DNA from: Bacillota bacterium
GTDB taxonomy: Bacteria; Bacillota; Sulfobacillia; Sulfobacillales; JAIMBI01
Length of the DNA: 64,000 bases
NCBI GenBank assembly: GCA_021846565.1
Contig: JAJZWS010000006.1
Span: 1-64,000, forward strand
Direction of reading: 5' to 3'
Position numbers and translations under genes: made by a program. This document shows positions 25,581-33,854 of the stretch, piece by piece. The number at the start of each line of letters is the position of its first letter. The first letter of the stretch is position 1. The notes under the pieces were generated by a model. It was not told the origin of the DNA and ran no database searches. It was given only the letters and a program-made list of their open reading frames with translations.

Positions 25581-25662
25581 CCCGGAGGCGGCGCCCCCAG
25601 GCACCGCAGGGAGCGACGACGCCCGCCGACCGGCGCGTCGTGGCCCAGGGTCTCCTGCTCCC

Positions 25663-26460
25663 TCAGGCGCGACGAAACAGGTAGAGGGCCCACCCCAGGA
25701 CATCGCGGCCGTCCCGCAGGTAGGCATCACGGCTCCGGCGCGTTCGTTTCAGCAGCTCCGGCACATCCGGATCGTCAGGATGGTCCACCGCATACCGCTC
25801 GGCGGCGCGCCACTGCAGCCCCTCGTACCGGTCCCAGTCGTTCGGGCTCGACACCAGCGTGTAAAGCGGCACTAGGCCAACATCCTCGCCCGCGGCGACA
25901 TTGCCTGCGTGGGTGAGGAACGCGCCCGGCGCAAGCTGCATGGCGGCCAGGTACTCCTTGGGCGGGTCCGCTCGCCAGTAGGGCTCCCCCACCAGAACCT
26001 GGCCGCCCGCCCGCGTCCGGTCGCGGAGGGCCGCGAGTGTGCCGCGGTGGCCCCCGAACACCCAGCTGGCCCCGATGCACAGGGTGAGGTCAAAGGGATC
26101 CGGGCCGGGATCGAAGGTGGCCCCGTCCGCCAGCACGAACGCGAGGCTGGCCTCTACCCCCCGACGGCTCGCCTTCGTCCGGGCGTCCCGGATGCAGTAC
26201 GGTGAGAGGTCCACGCCAACGCCGCGCACCCTGGTGCGCTCAGCCAGACGGACCAACAGCTCGGCCTTGCCGGTCGCCATGTCAAGCACGCGCGCATCCG
26301 CGGGAAGGCCCAAGAGGCCAATTAGCTCATCAAGGTTCGTGAGGTCGAGCGGGTTGCAAAGCATGTGGTCACGGTGCGTGATGTCAAAATACTTCCAGCG
26401 CTCCAATATGGCTACCGCCTTTCGCCGTCCAGATAGGGACCCCGTGGCGTCCAGCTGCAA
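25663..26460 (-). CDS. Class I SAM-dependent methyltransferase
   Basis: A 265-residue methyltransferase with an intact Rossmann fold: motif I is VLDMATGKAELLVRLAE, followed by GVGVDLSPYCIRDAR, FVLADGATFD and the LTLCIGASWVFGG strand. The C-terminal part (YEGLQWRAAERYAVDHPDDP) resembles the small-molecule methyltransferases of the UbiE/ubiquinone group found in Gram-positives. TTG 26460 is the furthest start; GGAGG lies 14 nt before it, and TTG at ILERWKYFD is possible too. The substrate is unknown. Confidence 0.8.
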   Translation of the reverse strand: MQLDATGSLSGRRKAVAILERWKYFDITHRDHMLCNPLDLTNLDELIGLLGLPADARVLDMATGKAELLVRLAERTRVRGVGVDLSPYCIRDARTKASRRGVEASLAFVLADGATFDPGPDPFDLTLCIGASWVFGGHRGTLAALRDRTRAGGQVLVGEPYWRADPPKEYLAAMQLAPGAFLTHAGNVAAGEDVGLVPLYTLVSSPNDWDRYEGLQWRAAERYAVDHPDDPDVPELLKRTRRSRDAYLRDGRDVLGWALYLFRRA

Positions 26461-26588
26461 CCGTCATCAAAACACCTCCATCCATGCCAGGTGGTAAGTT
26501 TATCATGGAGCACACGGCGGATTAAGGGAGACGCCCACGCGGCCCCGCGCGATAAGGCGCCAGACCCTCTGAGATAGGAGCCCGGCCG

Positions 26589-27170
26589 ATGCTGATGTGC
26601 TCCGGCGACCGCTTCGTATTCTTCGGTGACAGCATCACTGAAGCGGATCCCGGCTACACGCGCCTATTGGCCGCCATGGTGGGGGTACGCCACCCCGATC
26701 TCGCGATTGACTGGGTTTATCGCGGTGCTGGCAGCCGAGCCCACATGGGTTGCCGTGAGCGTCGGCATGAACGATGTATGGCACCGGCGCGAGGGGAGAG
26801 GTGGCGTGCCGCTCGGCACGTTTCGCACCGCGTACCGGGAGTTGCTCCGCCGATTGCGCTCCAGAGATATTCACATCGCGTGCCTCACGCCCACGGTGCT
26901 GGGAGAGGACCGGAACTCGGATGCCAACCGAGAGCTTGGCCGCGCCGCCGCAGTCATTGGGGCGGAAGCACTGGCCGCGGGAGCACGTGTGGCCGACATG
27001 CACCGAGCCTTTCTGCCCATCTTGGGCCATCGCCGCCTCACCCTGGACGGGGTCCGCATGAACCTCCTCGGCAACGTCCTGATGGCCGACACCCTGTACG
27101 ACGTATTGCGGGAACCTCGCGCTGTAGACTCGGCCCTCGGTCCCTGGAGGGCTCTCGCCGCCAGGCTCGG
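26589..27170 (+). pseudogene. SGNH/GDSL hydrolase with internal deletion
   Basis: From ATG 26589 the frame reads MLMCSGDRFVFFGDSITEAD, the GDSL block with its Ser, and continues to VYRGAG. The frame then changes at about 26735 to VLAAEPTWVAVSVGMNDVW (block with the Asn), followed by LGTFRTAYRELLRRLRSRD and LTLDGVRMNLLGNVLMADTL, the late block. The loop that normally joins the first two parts (about 15-20 residues) is missing, so a deletion of that length with a frameshift has occurred. Confidence 0.65.
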
Positions 27171-27249
27171 GCGTTGCTGCCAGGCCTGCCCGCACGATGG
27201 AGCCTGGGACCACCGCGCCTCGGTGCGCTGCTGCACGTCGGAGCGGGGT

Positions 27250-27700
27250 GGCCCGCGCTTGTCACGCACCGTTCCGGACGCCGTGCCGTTCCATGGCGAC
27301 CGCCCGCGTTCACGGCGACACCAGGCTCGGGTGTGCGCCGTATCGCCCGATGCCTGGCGGCGAAAGCCGGCGGTGTCGCCCCAATAGGCGAACCCGGCGG
27401 GCGCCGAGACGGGGCCGAGACGAGGGCCGGGTCCACAAAGGTCTCCCACGCCCACACCGGGTGCCCATGCACCGCCGCCCCGTCGGGGCTGGGCCGGCAC
27501 CGTGTGAGCCTAGCCCGGGCGAGCCCCGGTTCGCGCCCGGGAAGGCCGAAACAATGCCGAACCCTGCGTTGTGGACCACAGAGCGGAGGCGCCGGGCCTG
27601 TGGGTCCGGCGAGCAGCAGCGGCGCGGGCACACCCGAGCTGGGCCACCGGCTCGCCGTCCACGACCGCCATGTACCGCAACGCTCGCCCGCCAGCCGGGA
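27250..27700 (-). pseudogene. DUF4338/DruA-like gene remnant
   Basis: On the minus strand, in several frames, the order of fragments matches DUF4338 proteins: RYMAVVDGEPVAQLG, then SVVHNAGFGIVSAFPGAN (family VxNNxRFLILP), then HPVWAWETFVDPAL and FAYWGDTAGFRRQ. Many frameshifts separate them. DUF4338 is the DruA domain of Druantia but is also common in transposon-associated proteins; next to a transposase relic, the latter origin is more likely. Confidence 0.5.
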
Positions 27701-27945
27701 GCGGCCTAAATCATGGTGGCGGGCCAACCGCACGTCCTGCGCCCGCGCCGCGGCGCCCCTCCACGCGGTGACTTTGCACGCCGCGCACCGTTCCATACGC
27801 TGCGCGCGCGAGGCCGCGTGGCTTCGTTGGGGATCATGTCCCCGGCCCATCACCGCTGCGGCGAAAAAGTCAGCCCCCGACCCCAACGGACCCGCTCTCG
27901 CAGCCTCGCCCGACTTTGGGTTAGTCCTGCGTTGGCGCCCCAGTC

Positions 27946-28216
27946 TTCCCCGTAATCCCCGCCCCATCAGCAGCGCAGGGTCAGTCACCCGGCGGGCATC
28001 GTCCACTTGGTACAAGCCTCGCTGCGTGAGCAAATTCAGGAGGAGGGCCAGGATCCGTTCCCCCGGAGAGAGCCGGCAGCGCGTCGCGCCCCGGGGCCCC
28101 ATCTGGTCGATCGGGGCCACCAGCCCGATGTGGCGGGCCACAGCCGCGCGAATCGGGCCAGCGCCGACCACGGCACCAGCCCGCGGCGACGTGTTCATGG
28201 GCGCAGCCTTCGCCAC
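27946..28216 (-). mobile_element. IS1634-like transposase, N-terminal remnant
   Basis: The minus-strand frame reads VGAGPIRAAVARHIGLVAPI, then LSPGERILALLLNLLTQR and LYQVDDARRVTDPALLMG. This is the DUF4277 N-terminal part of IS1634-family transposases. The catalytic domain and terminal inverted repeats are not found, so it is a relic. Confidence 0.6.
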
Positions 28217-28371
28217 CGGGCCTGCGATTCCTTTGCGACACGATGGCGCCTATAGACCCGCACAAATTGCTCCGGCTTCCACAGCTTGTGTGCGGACACG
28301 TGGCCATACTGGCGTGAGTCCCGAACCCGAGCTACGTCCGCCTCGTCCCGTCTTACAACCCACAAAGTCCG

Positions 28372-28659
28372 CTAGACGTCCGTGCTGCCCGTGATTATCT
28401 CCCGAGCCGCTTCCCCGGACAGCATGCAGCGAACGAGCTGGACGAATTCAGAGGTGTTCAAGCAGAGTTGTCGGGCCATAGCCGCGACTCGCGGGGCCGC
28501 CAAATCATGCTTGCCGCCGTGCGATAACCGTGTATAGCACAGCGTGCGGCCAGCAGCGTCGTAGACCACGTAGCGGATGTCCGCGTGATCCGCCTCTTCT
28601 TCGCGCCCCAGTTTGCGCATCAATGCGGCGCGTACCTTGTCCGATCCCAAGGAGGGCAC
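28372..28659 (-). CDS. HicA-like small protein of a putative toxin-antitoxin cassette
   Basis: A 95-residue protein starting at GTG 28659, which overlaps the stop of the preceding gene by one base (TAGTG). It contains RYVVYDAAGRTLCYTRLSHGG, then KHDLAAPRVAAMARQLCLNT and SEFVQLVRCMLSGEAA. The strand with an SHG and the following helix pair recall HicA-type double-stranded-RNA-binding-fold RNases and related archaeal/bacterial small proteins with TxxSHG. The assignment is by pattern only. It is the third gene of a compact cassette with two overlapping neighbours. Confidence 0.5.
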   Translation of the reverse strand: MPSLGSDKVRAALMRKLGREEEADHADIRYVVYDAAGRTLCYTRLSHGGKHDLAAPRVAAMARQLCLNTSEFVQLVRCMLSGEAAREIITGSTDV

Positions 28660-29069
28660 TATCGGTCCGCCTCAATGGACTGGCTCAGCCACGCCAACAT
28701 ACGCTGAAGGCGAGCACTGAGGGAGTCTTCCCGGCGCTTCAGCCACTGCATCTCGCGGATCAGACGAGTGCCAAAGGCACGCCGGGCCTCGTCCAAGGTC
28801 TGACCCGCCTCATACAGACCAAAGACCGGGTCACTGACGCCGATCCCTGCGTCTTCAACGCATGCCACGGCCCGGATGGGGGTCGCCATGTGAAAACCGT
28901 CCGGGAGGTCCGCGTCAGTGACGGAGAACACCTGCATCGGAGGATTTCGGCTATCACGGGCCCCGTTCGTCGCCACCGGAGGATGCCCCCCACGGGCGCG
29001 CAGTGCCCCGCTCGCGCTGGGGGCGCGGTTGCGCGCGGAAGGCCTGTTCGTAGCCGTCGGGCTAGCCAT
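28659..29069 (-). CDS. HicB-like small protein of the same cassette
   Basis: A 136-residue protein starting at ATG 29069 after AGAGAGGA, overlapping the end of the upstream gene by 8 bp. Residues 1-44 are Ser/Pro/Arg-rich and may be disordered. From about residue 45 a domain reads QVFSVTDADLPDGF, then DPVFGLYEAGQTLDEARRAFGTRLI and a long charged helix. The LYEAGQTLDEA segment is like the G(D/T)Tx-EEA segment of HicB-type antitoxins, which have a partial RNase H fold. It probably pairs with the next gene's product. An internal ATG at 28937 is an alternative start. Confidence 0.5.
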   Translation of the reverse strand: MASPTATNRPSARNRAPSASGALRARGGHPPVATNGARDSRNPPMQVFSVTDADLPDGFHMATPIRAVACVEDAGIGVSDPVFGLYEAGQTLDEARRAFGTRLIREMQWLKRREDSLSARLQRMLAWLSQSIEADR

Positions 29070-29808
29070 GATGGAGTCCTCTCTGGGAGCGCGAGCGCTG
29101 CAGGGCCATGGCCGTTGACTCTAGGACACTGTAGCCCCGAGACGTCAAGGCGTCGACCTCCGTTGCCACGTCGTCGACCACCGTCACTTGTGGAAGAGCC
29201 ACCGTCAGTTCCAGATACAGCGCGGTTGGGTCCATGAACAGTGGCTCGATCTTCAGATCCGTCAGGCCAACCTGGTCGTCTCGCTCGACAATTCGCAGGC
29301 CGATGCCCGGACGCGTGAACCCCTCCAAATTCAGTCGATCCAACAACTGCGTGGTCGAGGCCAAGAATTCGTAGGCATCCGTGTCCACTGAGGGCCACCC
29401 GGCGGTAAGCAAGAACTGCGGCGTCCACACCGACCCCACATCCATCAGTCGGAGCACCACCTGGACGACCGCCGCAATTTCGCGGCTTACCGCCTCTTGG
29501 CTCGCGAGGGTACTTCCGCTGTTCCGCTCGATGGTCAACTGCTGGGACAGCTGCAGCCCGACGCGGACGTCGGTCCCCTGCCACTGAACGCTGTTTACGA
29601 ACGCCCCATTAGGCGACACGTCCAACCGTGTTAGGCCTAACGGCGTTCCCAACTCCGCGAAAACGTTCGCTGCGCCACTTACCGATACCGTCGTTGGTCC
29701 CGGCGGCAACCCAAACGTGCAGCGGTAGGAGAAAAGGGACGGACTGCCCCCGGCAGCACCGCCAACCCCCTTGCTGGGCCATCCAGTTTGTTTGCCCTTG
29801 CATCGCAT
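29062..29808 (-). CDS. First gene of the three-gene cassette, unknown family
   Basis: A protein of up to 248 residues, start uncertain (ATG 29808 or later, since the first 40 residues look unordered). The body has alternating strands: VSVSGAANVFAELGTPLGLT, VNSVQWQGTDVRVGLQLSQQ, a helix EIAAVVQVVLRLMDV, and LKIEPLFMDPTALYLELTVAL near the end. The strand LKIEPLF.D...LYLEL is like that of TIGR04255-type proteins, but this cannot be confirmed without a search. No catalytic motif is seen. It overlaps the next gene by 8 bp, so the three genes form one translation unit. Confidence 0.5.
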   Translation of the reverse strand: MRCKGKQTGWPSKGVGGAAGGSPSLFSYRCTFGLPPGPTTVSVSGAANVFAELGTPLGLTRLDVSPNGAFVNSVQWQGTDVRVGLQLSQQLTIERNSGSTLASQEAVSREIAAVVQVVLRLMDVGSVWTPQFLLTAGWPSVDTDAYEFLASTTQLLDRLNLEGFTRPGIGLRIVERDDQVGLTDLKIEPLFMDPTALYLELTVALPQVTVVDDVATEVDALTSRGYSVLESTAMALQRSRSQRGLHHG

Positions 29809-30050
29809 TCCTCGCGGCCGCGCTCCCCGGAACAGCGAGTCGCGAGCCGGCATTCGTGGCACGCCAGGGTGTATGTGACCGGGACGCCGTGGAAACGGCG
29901 CGGCCGTCCACTCGCTGCTTCCCTGTCCGCGGACCCCCACCGCATGCCGATCACGCTCGTCCCCTGTGCCACCGGTTGGCGGGCGACGCGGCAGCCAGGC
30001 CCCACGAGGAAATGTGGAATAATGGGGCGGATTCAGCGGGGGGTGGCGGG

Positions 30051-31646
30051 ATGGCGGCGGAGTCGGGCGACTGGCGTGCCCGCGACCTGATGTGGGCCGC
30101 CACCCTGATCAGCACCGCCACCATCGTGTCGCGGCTGTTGGGTTTCTTTCGCAATTCTCTTATTGCCGCCTTCTACGGCCAGACGGCCATCGTCGACCAG
30201 TACAATGCGGCGTACGTGGTGCCCGACACGATTTACCTGCTGCTCATCGGCGGGGCCATTAGTTCGGCCTTTGTTCCCGTGCTGTCGGCGTATCTGACGC
30301 GCCACCAGCACGAGGAAGCGGCGCGCATTGTCAACAGCGCGCTGTCGCTGGTGCTGGTCGTCTTTGTGCCGCTGCTGCTCGTGGGCGAGCTGTTGGCGCC
30401 CCTGTTGGTGCGCATCGTGGCGGTGGGCTTTGCCGGCCATCCCGCCGCCATCGCCGCCACCGCGTATCTGACCCGGATCATGCTGGCAGCCGTGCTGTTC
30501 CACGCCTTAAACGGCGTGCTGGTGGGCCAGCAGTATGCCAAGAAGACGTTTTGGGCCACCGCCATCGGCCCGTTGGGGTACAACGTGGCCATCATTGCCT
30601 GCGGATGGCTGTGGGGCCACCAGATTGGGATTGCCGCCTTTGCCTGGGGAGTGCTCGCCGGGGCTTTCCTGAACTTCGTCATCCAAGTGGTGGGGGTTGC
30701 GGCGTACGGCCATCCGTTCCAGTGGGTCCACGACTGGGCCCACCCGGGCTTAAAGCGCGTGGGCAAGCTCATGATCCCGGTCGCCGTGGGGGTGGGACTG
30801 GGGCAAATCAACCTGGTAATGAACCAGACGGTCCTGGCATCGCTGCTGCCGGTGGGCAGCATCAACGCGCTGCAGCTGGCGAGCCGCATCATGATGACCC
30901 CCGAAAGCCTGGCCGCGTCGCTCGCCATCGCCCTCTTGCCCAGCTTGTCCGAAGTGGTGCAGCAGCGAGACTTTCAGAGCTTTCGCCGGTATCTGTCGCG
31001 GGGCTTTCGGGTGGTGATGGCGCTCACGGTGCCGGCGTCGGTGCTGCTCATGCTGCTCGCCTACCCCCTCGTCGCGCTCCTGTTTCTGCACGGCCGGTTC
31101 GATTTGCACAACGCGGCGGTCACGGCTGGCGCCCTGGTGTTCTACGCCATCGGGATCGTGGCGTGGGGCGGCATCGAGGTCGTGTCGCGGGGCTTTTATG
31201 CCTTGCACGACACCAAAAGTCCCGTCCTGGTGTCGGCGGTCACGATTGTGGTGGGCTTCGTCCTGGACCTGTGGCTGCTTCATACCATGAAGCAAGATGG
31301 CCTAGCGCTGGCGTATTCGCTGACCGGGTTCATCAACCTGGGATTGCTGTTCTGGGTGCTGCACTTCAAAGTGCACTATCTTGATGGGCGACAGATGGCG
31401 CGCACCGCCGTGCGCACGGGAATCATCACGGTTCTCATGGCAGGCGGAGTGTTGCTGGCCCGCGCGCCCCTGGGCGCCTGGCTCGAGGCGCCGCGCGTGC
31501 CGTTCGCGGAGCGGGCGGTCGCCCTCCTTTTGGTTACGGCGGTCGCCGCGGCCGTCTACCTGTGGGCGGCCGAACGTTTTCACCTAGAAGAGTGGCACTG
31601 GATCGCCAACCGCTTGTGGCGGCGGCGGGCCGCCTCCTCGGGCTAA
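30051..31646 (+). CDS. murJ: Lipid II flippase MurJ (MviN)
   Basis: A 531-residue protein with about 14 transmembrane helices. The start is ATG 30051 behind a G-rich site; the longer frame upstream is not coding-like. MurJ features are the early FGFFRNSLIAAFYG-like helix with the conserved Arg, VVPDTIYLLLIGGAISSAFVPVLS, and LLPSLSEVVQQRDFQSFRRYLSRGFR, a signature of MviN. It flips lipid-linked peptidoglycan precursors across the membrane. It is convergent with an acetyltransferase gene, their stops overlapping. Confidence 0.92.
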   Translation: MAAESGDWRARDLMWAATLISTATIVSRLLGFFRNSLIAAFYGQTAIVDQYNAAYVVPDTIYLLLIGGAISSAFVPVLSAYLTRHQHEEAARIVNSALSLVLVVFVPLLLVGELLAPLLVRIVAVGFAGHPAAIAATAYLTRIMLAAVLFHALNGVLVGQQYAKKTFWATAIGPLGYNVAIIACGWLWGHQIGIAAFAWGVLAGAFLNFVIQVVGVAAYGHPFQWVHDWAHPGLKRVGKLMIPVAVGVGLGQINLVMNQTVLASLLPVGSINALQLASRIMMTPESLAASLAIALLPSLSEVVQQRDFQSFRRYLSRGFRVVMALTVPASVLLMLLAYPLVALLFLHGRFDLHNAAVTAGALVFYAIGIVAWGGIEVVSRGFYALHDTKSPVLVSAVTIVVGFVLDLWLLHTMKQDGLALAYSLTGFINLGLLFWVLHFKVHYLDGRQMARTAVRTGIITVLMAGGVLLARAPLGAWLEAPRVPFAERAVALLLVTAVAAAVYLWAAERFHLEEWHWIANRLWRRRAASSG

Positions 31647-32116
31647 ACCGAGCGCTCCATCTCGTACCGCACCGTGCGATAGCCCAACTGCTCATACAGC
31701 GCCACCGCCTGCCGGTTGGCGACTGTCACATACAGGCGCGCGTAGGGCACCGAGGCTTCGTCAAGATAGTCGTGCGCGGCCCGCATCAAGAGGGCGCCCA
31801 CGCCCTGGCCCCGATACGGGGCGGCCACGTATACCTGATCCACCGACCCAAACAAGCCCTGCAGGTCCATGCGCAAAGCCACCCAAATGAACCCCACCGC
31901 CCCCTGGCCGTTGTCGGCCACCAGCAGATGGTGTTCGTAGGGCCGCCGGGCGGCTTGCCGAATGCGCACCGCCTGCTCTGCCCGAAACTCCGCCGTGGCT
32001 TTGAACCGCGGAAAGTTGAGCTCGTACAGGTCTCCCTGGCTGTCCAGTACCATGCGAAAGTCTGTGCTGGCGCGATACGGGCGCACCACCACACCCGGCT
32101 CCACCGCTTCCGCCAC
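31643..32116 (-). CDS. GNAT N-acetyltransferase
   Basis: A 157-residue GNAT protein. The acetyl-CoA signature is YRGQGVGALLMRAAHDYL, preceded by SVDQVYVAAPYRG and followed by LYVTVANRQAVALYEQLGYR. The N-terminal half has the usual helix and strand pair and no other domain. The substrate is unknown. It lies downstream of the NCS1 permease gene on the same strand, separated by a hairpin. Confidence 0.88.
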   Translation of the reverse strand: MAEAVEPGVVVRPYRASTDFRMVLDSQGDLYELNFPRFKATAEFRAEQAVRIRQAARRPYEHHLLVADNGQGAVGFIWVALRMDLQGLFGSVDQVYVAAPYRGQGVGALLMRAAHDYLDEASVPYARLYVTVANRQAVALYEQLGYRTVRYEMERSV

Positions 32117-32135
32117 ATCCCCACCTCCACGATGC

Positions 32136-32163
32136 GAAGAGCCGAGACCGATCTCGGCTCTTC
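32136..32163 (-). terminator. Hairpin after the NCS1 permease gene
   Basis: GAAGAGCCGAG (32136-32146) and CTCGGCTCTTC (32153-32163) form a perfect 11-bp stem with a 6-nt loop, 43 bp past the permease stop. No T tract is present. Confidence 0.55.
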
Positions 32164-32205
32164 CATTGTGCTACAGTCGGCGCGGCCGCTCTACCCCCCG
32201 GCACC

Positions 32206-33594
32206 TTATCCGACGGCCGGCGTCTCTGCGGCCGCCGCGCGTCGTCCCAGCATCCAGTACAGGGCACCAGCCACCACGAAGCTCACGTAATACGACAAGT
32301 CGCCCAACTGCGGGTTGTGCAGGGCAATGACGCCCGTGTACAGGCTCTGGTTGAAGAACGGCACCGAGGCTGCCACCCCTACCAGCCAGACCCACAAGCC
32401 CGGCCGCAGCACTCGCCGCGGATCGTACAGCCGGTCGGTGTCATACCGCCCGCGATGCAGCACAAAGTAGTCCACCAGCACGATGGCCACCCAGGGCGCA
32501 ATCCAGTAGCCCAGCAGAAACAGGAAGTTCTCGTAGTTGAGATAGTATGCCGTGTGGCCGAGCCACGCCACCACCGCGCCGAGGAGGCCCACCAGCACCG
32601 CTGCCGTCCAGCGCTTCAGCGGCACCTTGACCACCAGCGCGGACAGCGAGCTGGAGTAGATGTTCAGCACGTTCGCCGTAATGGTGCCCAGGGCCACCGC
32701 CACCAGCGCCACGATCACCAGCCAGTGCGGCGACATGCCGTTTAAGACGCCCACCGGATTGGCGCCCGCGGCGGCCTTCGGAAACTCGGAGGCGAGCGCC
32801 ACCCCCACCAGCTCCAGCCACAGCGACGCGACGAAGTTGGCGCCCCCGGCGAGGCCCGCCACCCGACGGGGCGAGGTGCCCGGCGGCAGGTACCGGGTGT
32901 AGTCGGACGCAAACGCGGTCCAGCCCAGGATGTAGGAAAACGCCAAGCCTACCGCCTCGATCATGCCGCCACTCACGCCCTCGAAGCCCAGAAACGCCTT
33001 GGGGTTGAACGCCGCCGCATAAGGCGCGTGAGCGAAGGCGTACAGGGACACCCCGAAAAACACCAGGGTCAGCACGCCCACCAGCCAGCGCTCCAGCGCA
33101 TGAATCATGTTGTGACCGTAGACCGCCACGGCCACCTGAATGGCGGCCATAATCACCAGCCCTACGATGAACGGCATGCCCGTCAGCTCCACCAGGGCGA
33201 ATACGCCCAACACCGTGTTGACGGCGAACCACATCACGCCCGCAATGGTATTGAGCCCTCCCGGTACGAAGTTGCCGAAAAAGCCAAACGCCGACCGAGA
33301 CTGGACCATCTGCGGCACCCCCAGGCGGGGCCCGTACGTGGAAAGCGCGCCAATCACCAGCGCTCCCAGCAGATTGCCGATCACCAAGCCGATGGCGGCT
33401 TCGGTGAAGTTCAGGCCGAACAACACGACGGCGGCCACCCCGGTGGACAGCGTGGCCAGCTCCACATTGGCGCCAAACCACAAACTAAAGACCGATCCGG
33501 GCCGGCCATGCCGCTCCGCATCCTGCACCCGCTCAATGCCCTTGGGTTCAATCTTGACCACTTCGTCGCGGTATTCCATCCGCTCCGTTGCCAC
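32206..33594 (-). CDS. NCS1-family nucleobase:cation symporter
   Basis: A 462-residue, 12-helix NCS1 transporter starting at GTG 33594 after GGAGG. Family features are FSLWFGANVELATLSTG, SRSAFGFFGNFVPG in helix 3, the helix 6 region SYILGWTAFASDYTRYLPP and, near the end, NYENFLFLLGYWIAPWVAIVLVDYF. It imports purines, cytosine or thiamine-precursor-like compounds together with H+ or Na+. The conserved Asp-Tyr-Thr-Arg of the cytosine/purine branch is intact; the exact substrate is not fixed by this. Confidence 0.9.
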   Translation of the reverse strand: MATERMEYRDEVVKIEPKGIERVQDAERHGRPGSVFSLWFGANVELATLSTGVAAVVLFGLNFTEAAIGLVIGNLLGALVIGALSTYGPRLGVPQMVQSRSAFGFFGNFVPGGLNTIAGVMWFAVNTVLGVFALVELTGMPFIVGLVIMAAIQVAVAVYGHNMIHALERWLVGVLTLVFFGVSLYAFAHAPYAAAFNPKAFLGFEGVSGGMIEAVGLAFSYILGWTAFASDYTRYLPPGTSPRRVAGLAGGANFVASLWLELVGVALASEFPKAAAGANPVGVLNGMSPHWLVIVALVAVALGTITANVLNIYSSSLSALVVKVPLKRWTAAVLVGLLGAVVAWLGHTAYYLNYENFLFLLGYWIAPWVAIVLVDYFVLHRGRYDTDRLYDPRRVLRPGLWVWLVGVAASVPFFNQSLYTGVIALHNPQLGDLSYYVSFVVAGALYWMLGRRAAAAETPAVG

Positions 33595-33854
33595 GGCACG
33601 CCTCCTTGCGTCTTGTGCGCCACTCTGCGTCAGCTATGGGCGTCAGACGAATTTGATTTCGGGCCATTCTGCTCGTCTCGTCGGAGGGGTCATCGTCGGC
33701 CGGGTGCCATGCGCCGTTTTTCTAAGATACGAACAATCCGCTATCATGATCGCCTGCTTGTTCGGGTCGTGTCAAGCGGGTGCGGCCATCTCGGCGCGGC
33801 ATTTTCCAAAAATCTAGTACACTGACTCAATCATGACCGAGAGGGTGGCCGGCG

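Noticed and set aside
27250..27700. Active Druantia defence gene
   Set aside because: The DUF4338 fragments are in several frames with stops and no other Druantia gene is near.
26589..28394. A single 601-codon plus-strand frame
   Set aside because: Only the first 50 residues are SGNH-like; the rest runs through other pseudogenes in the wrong frame or strand.
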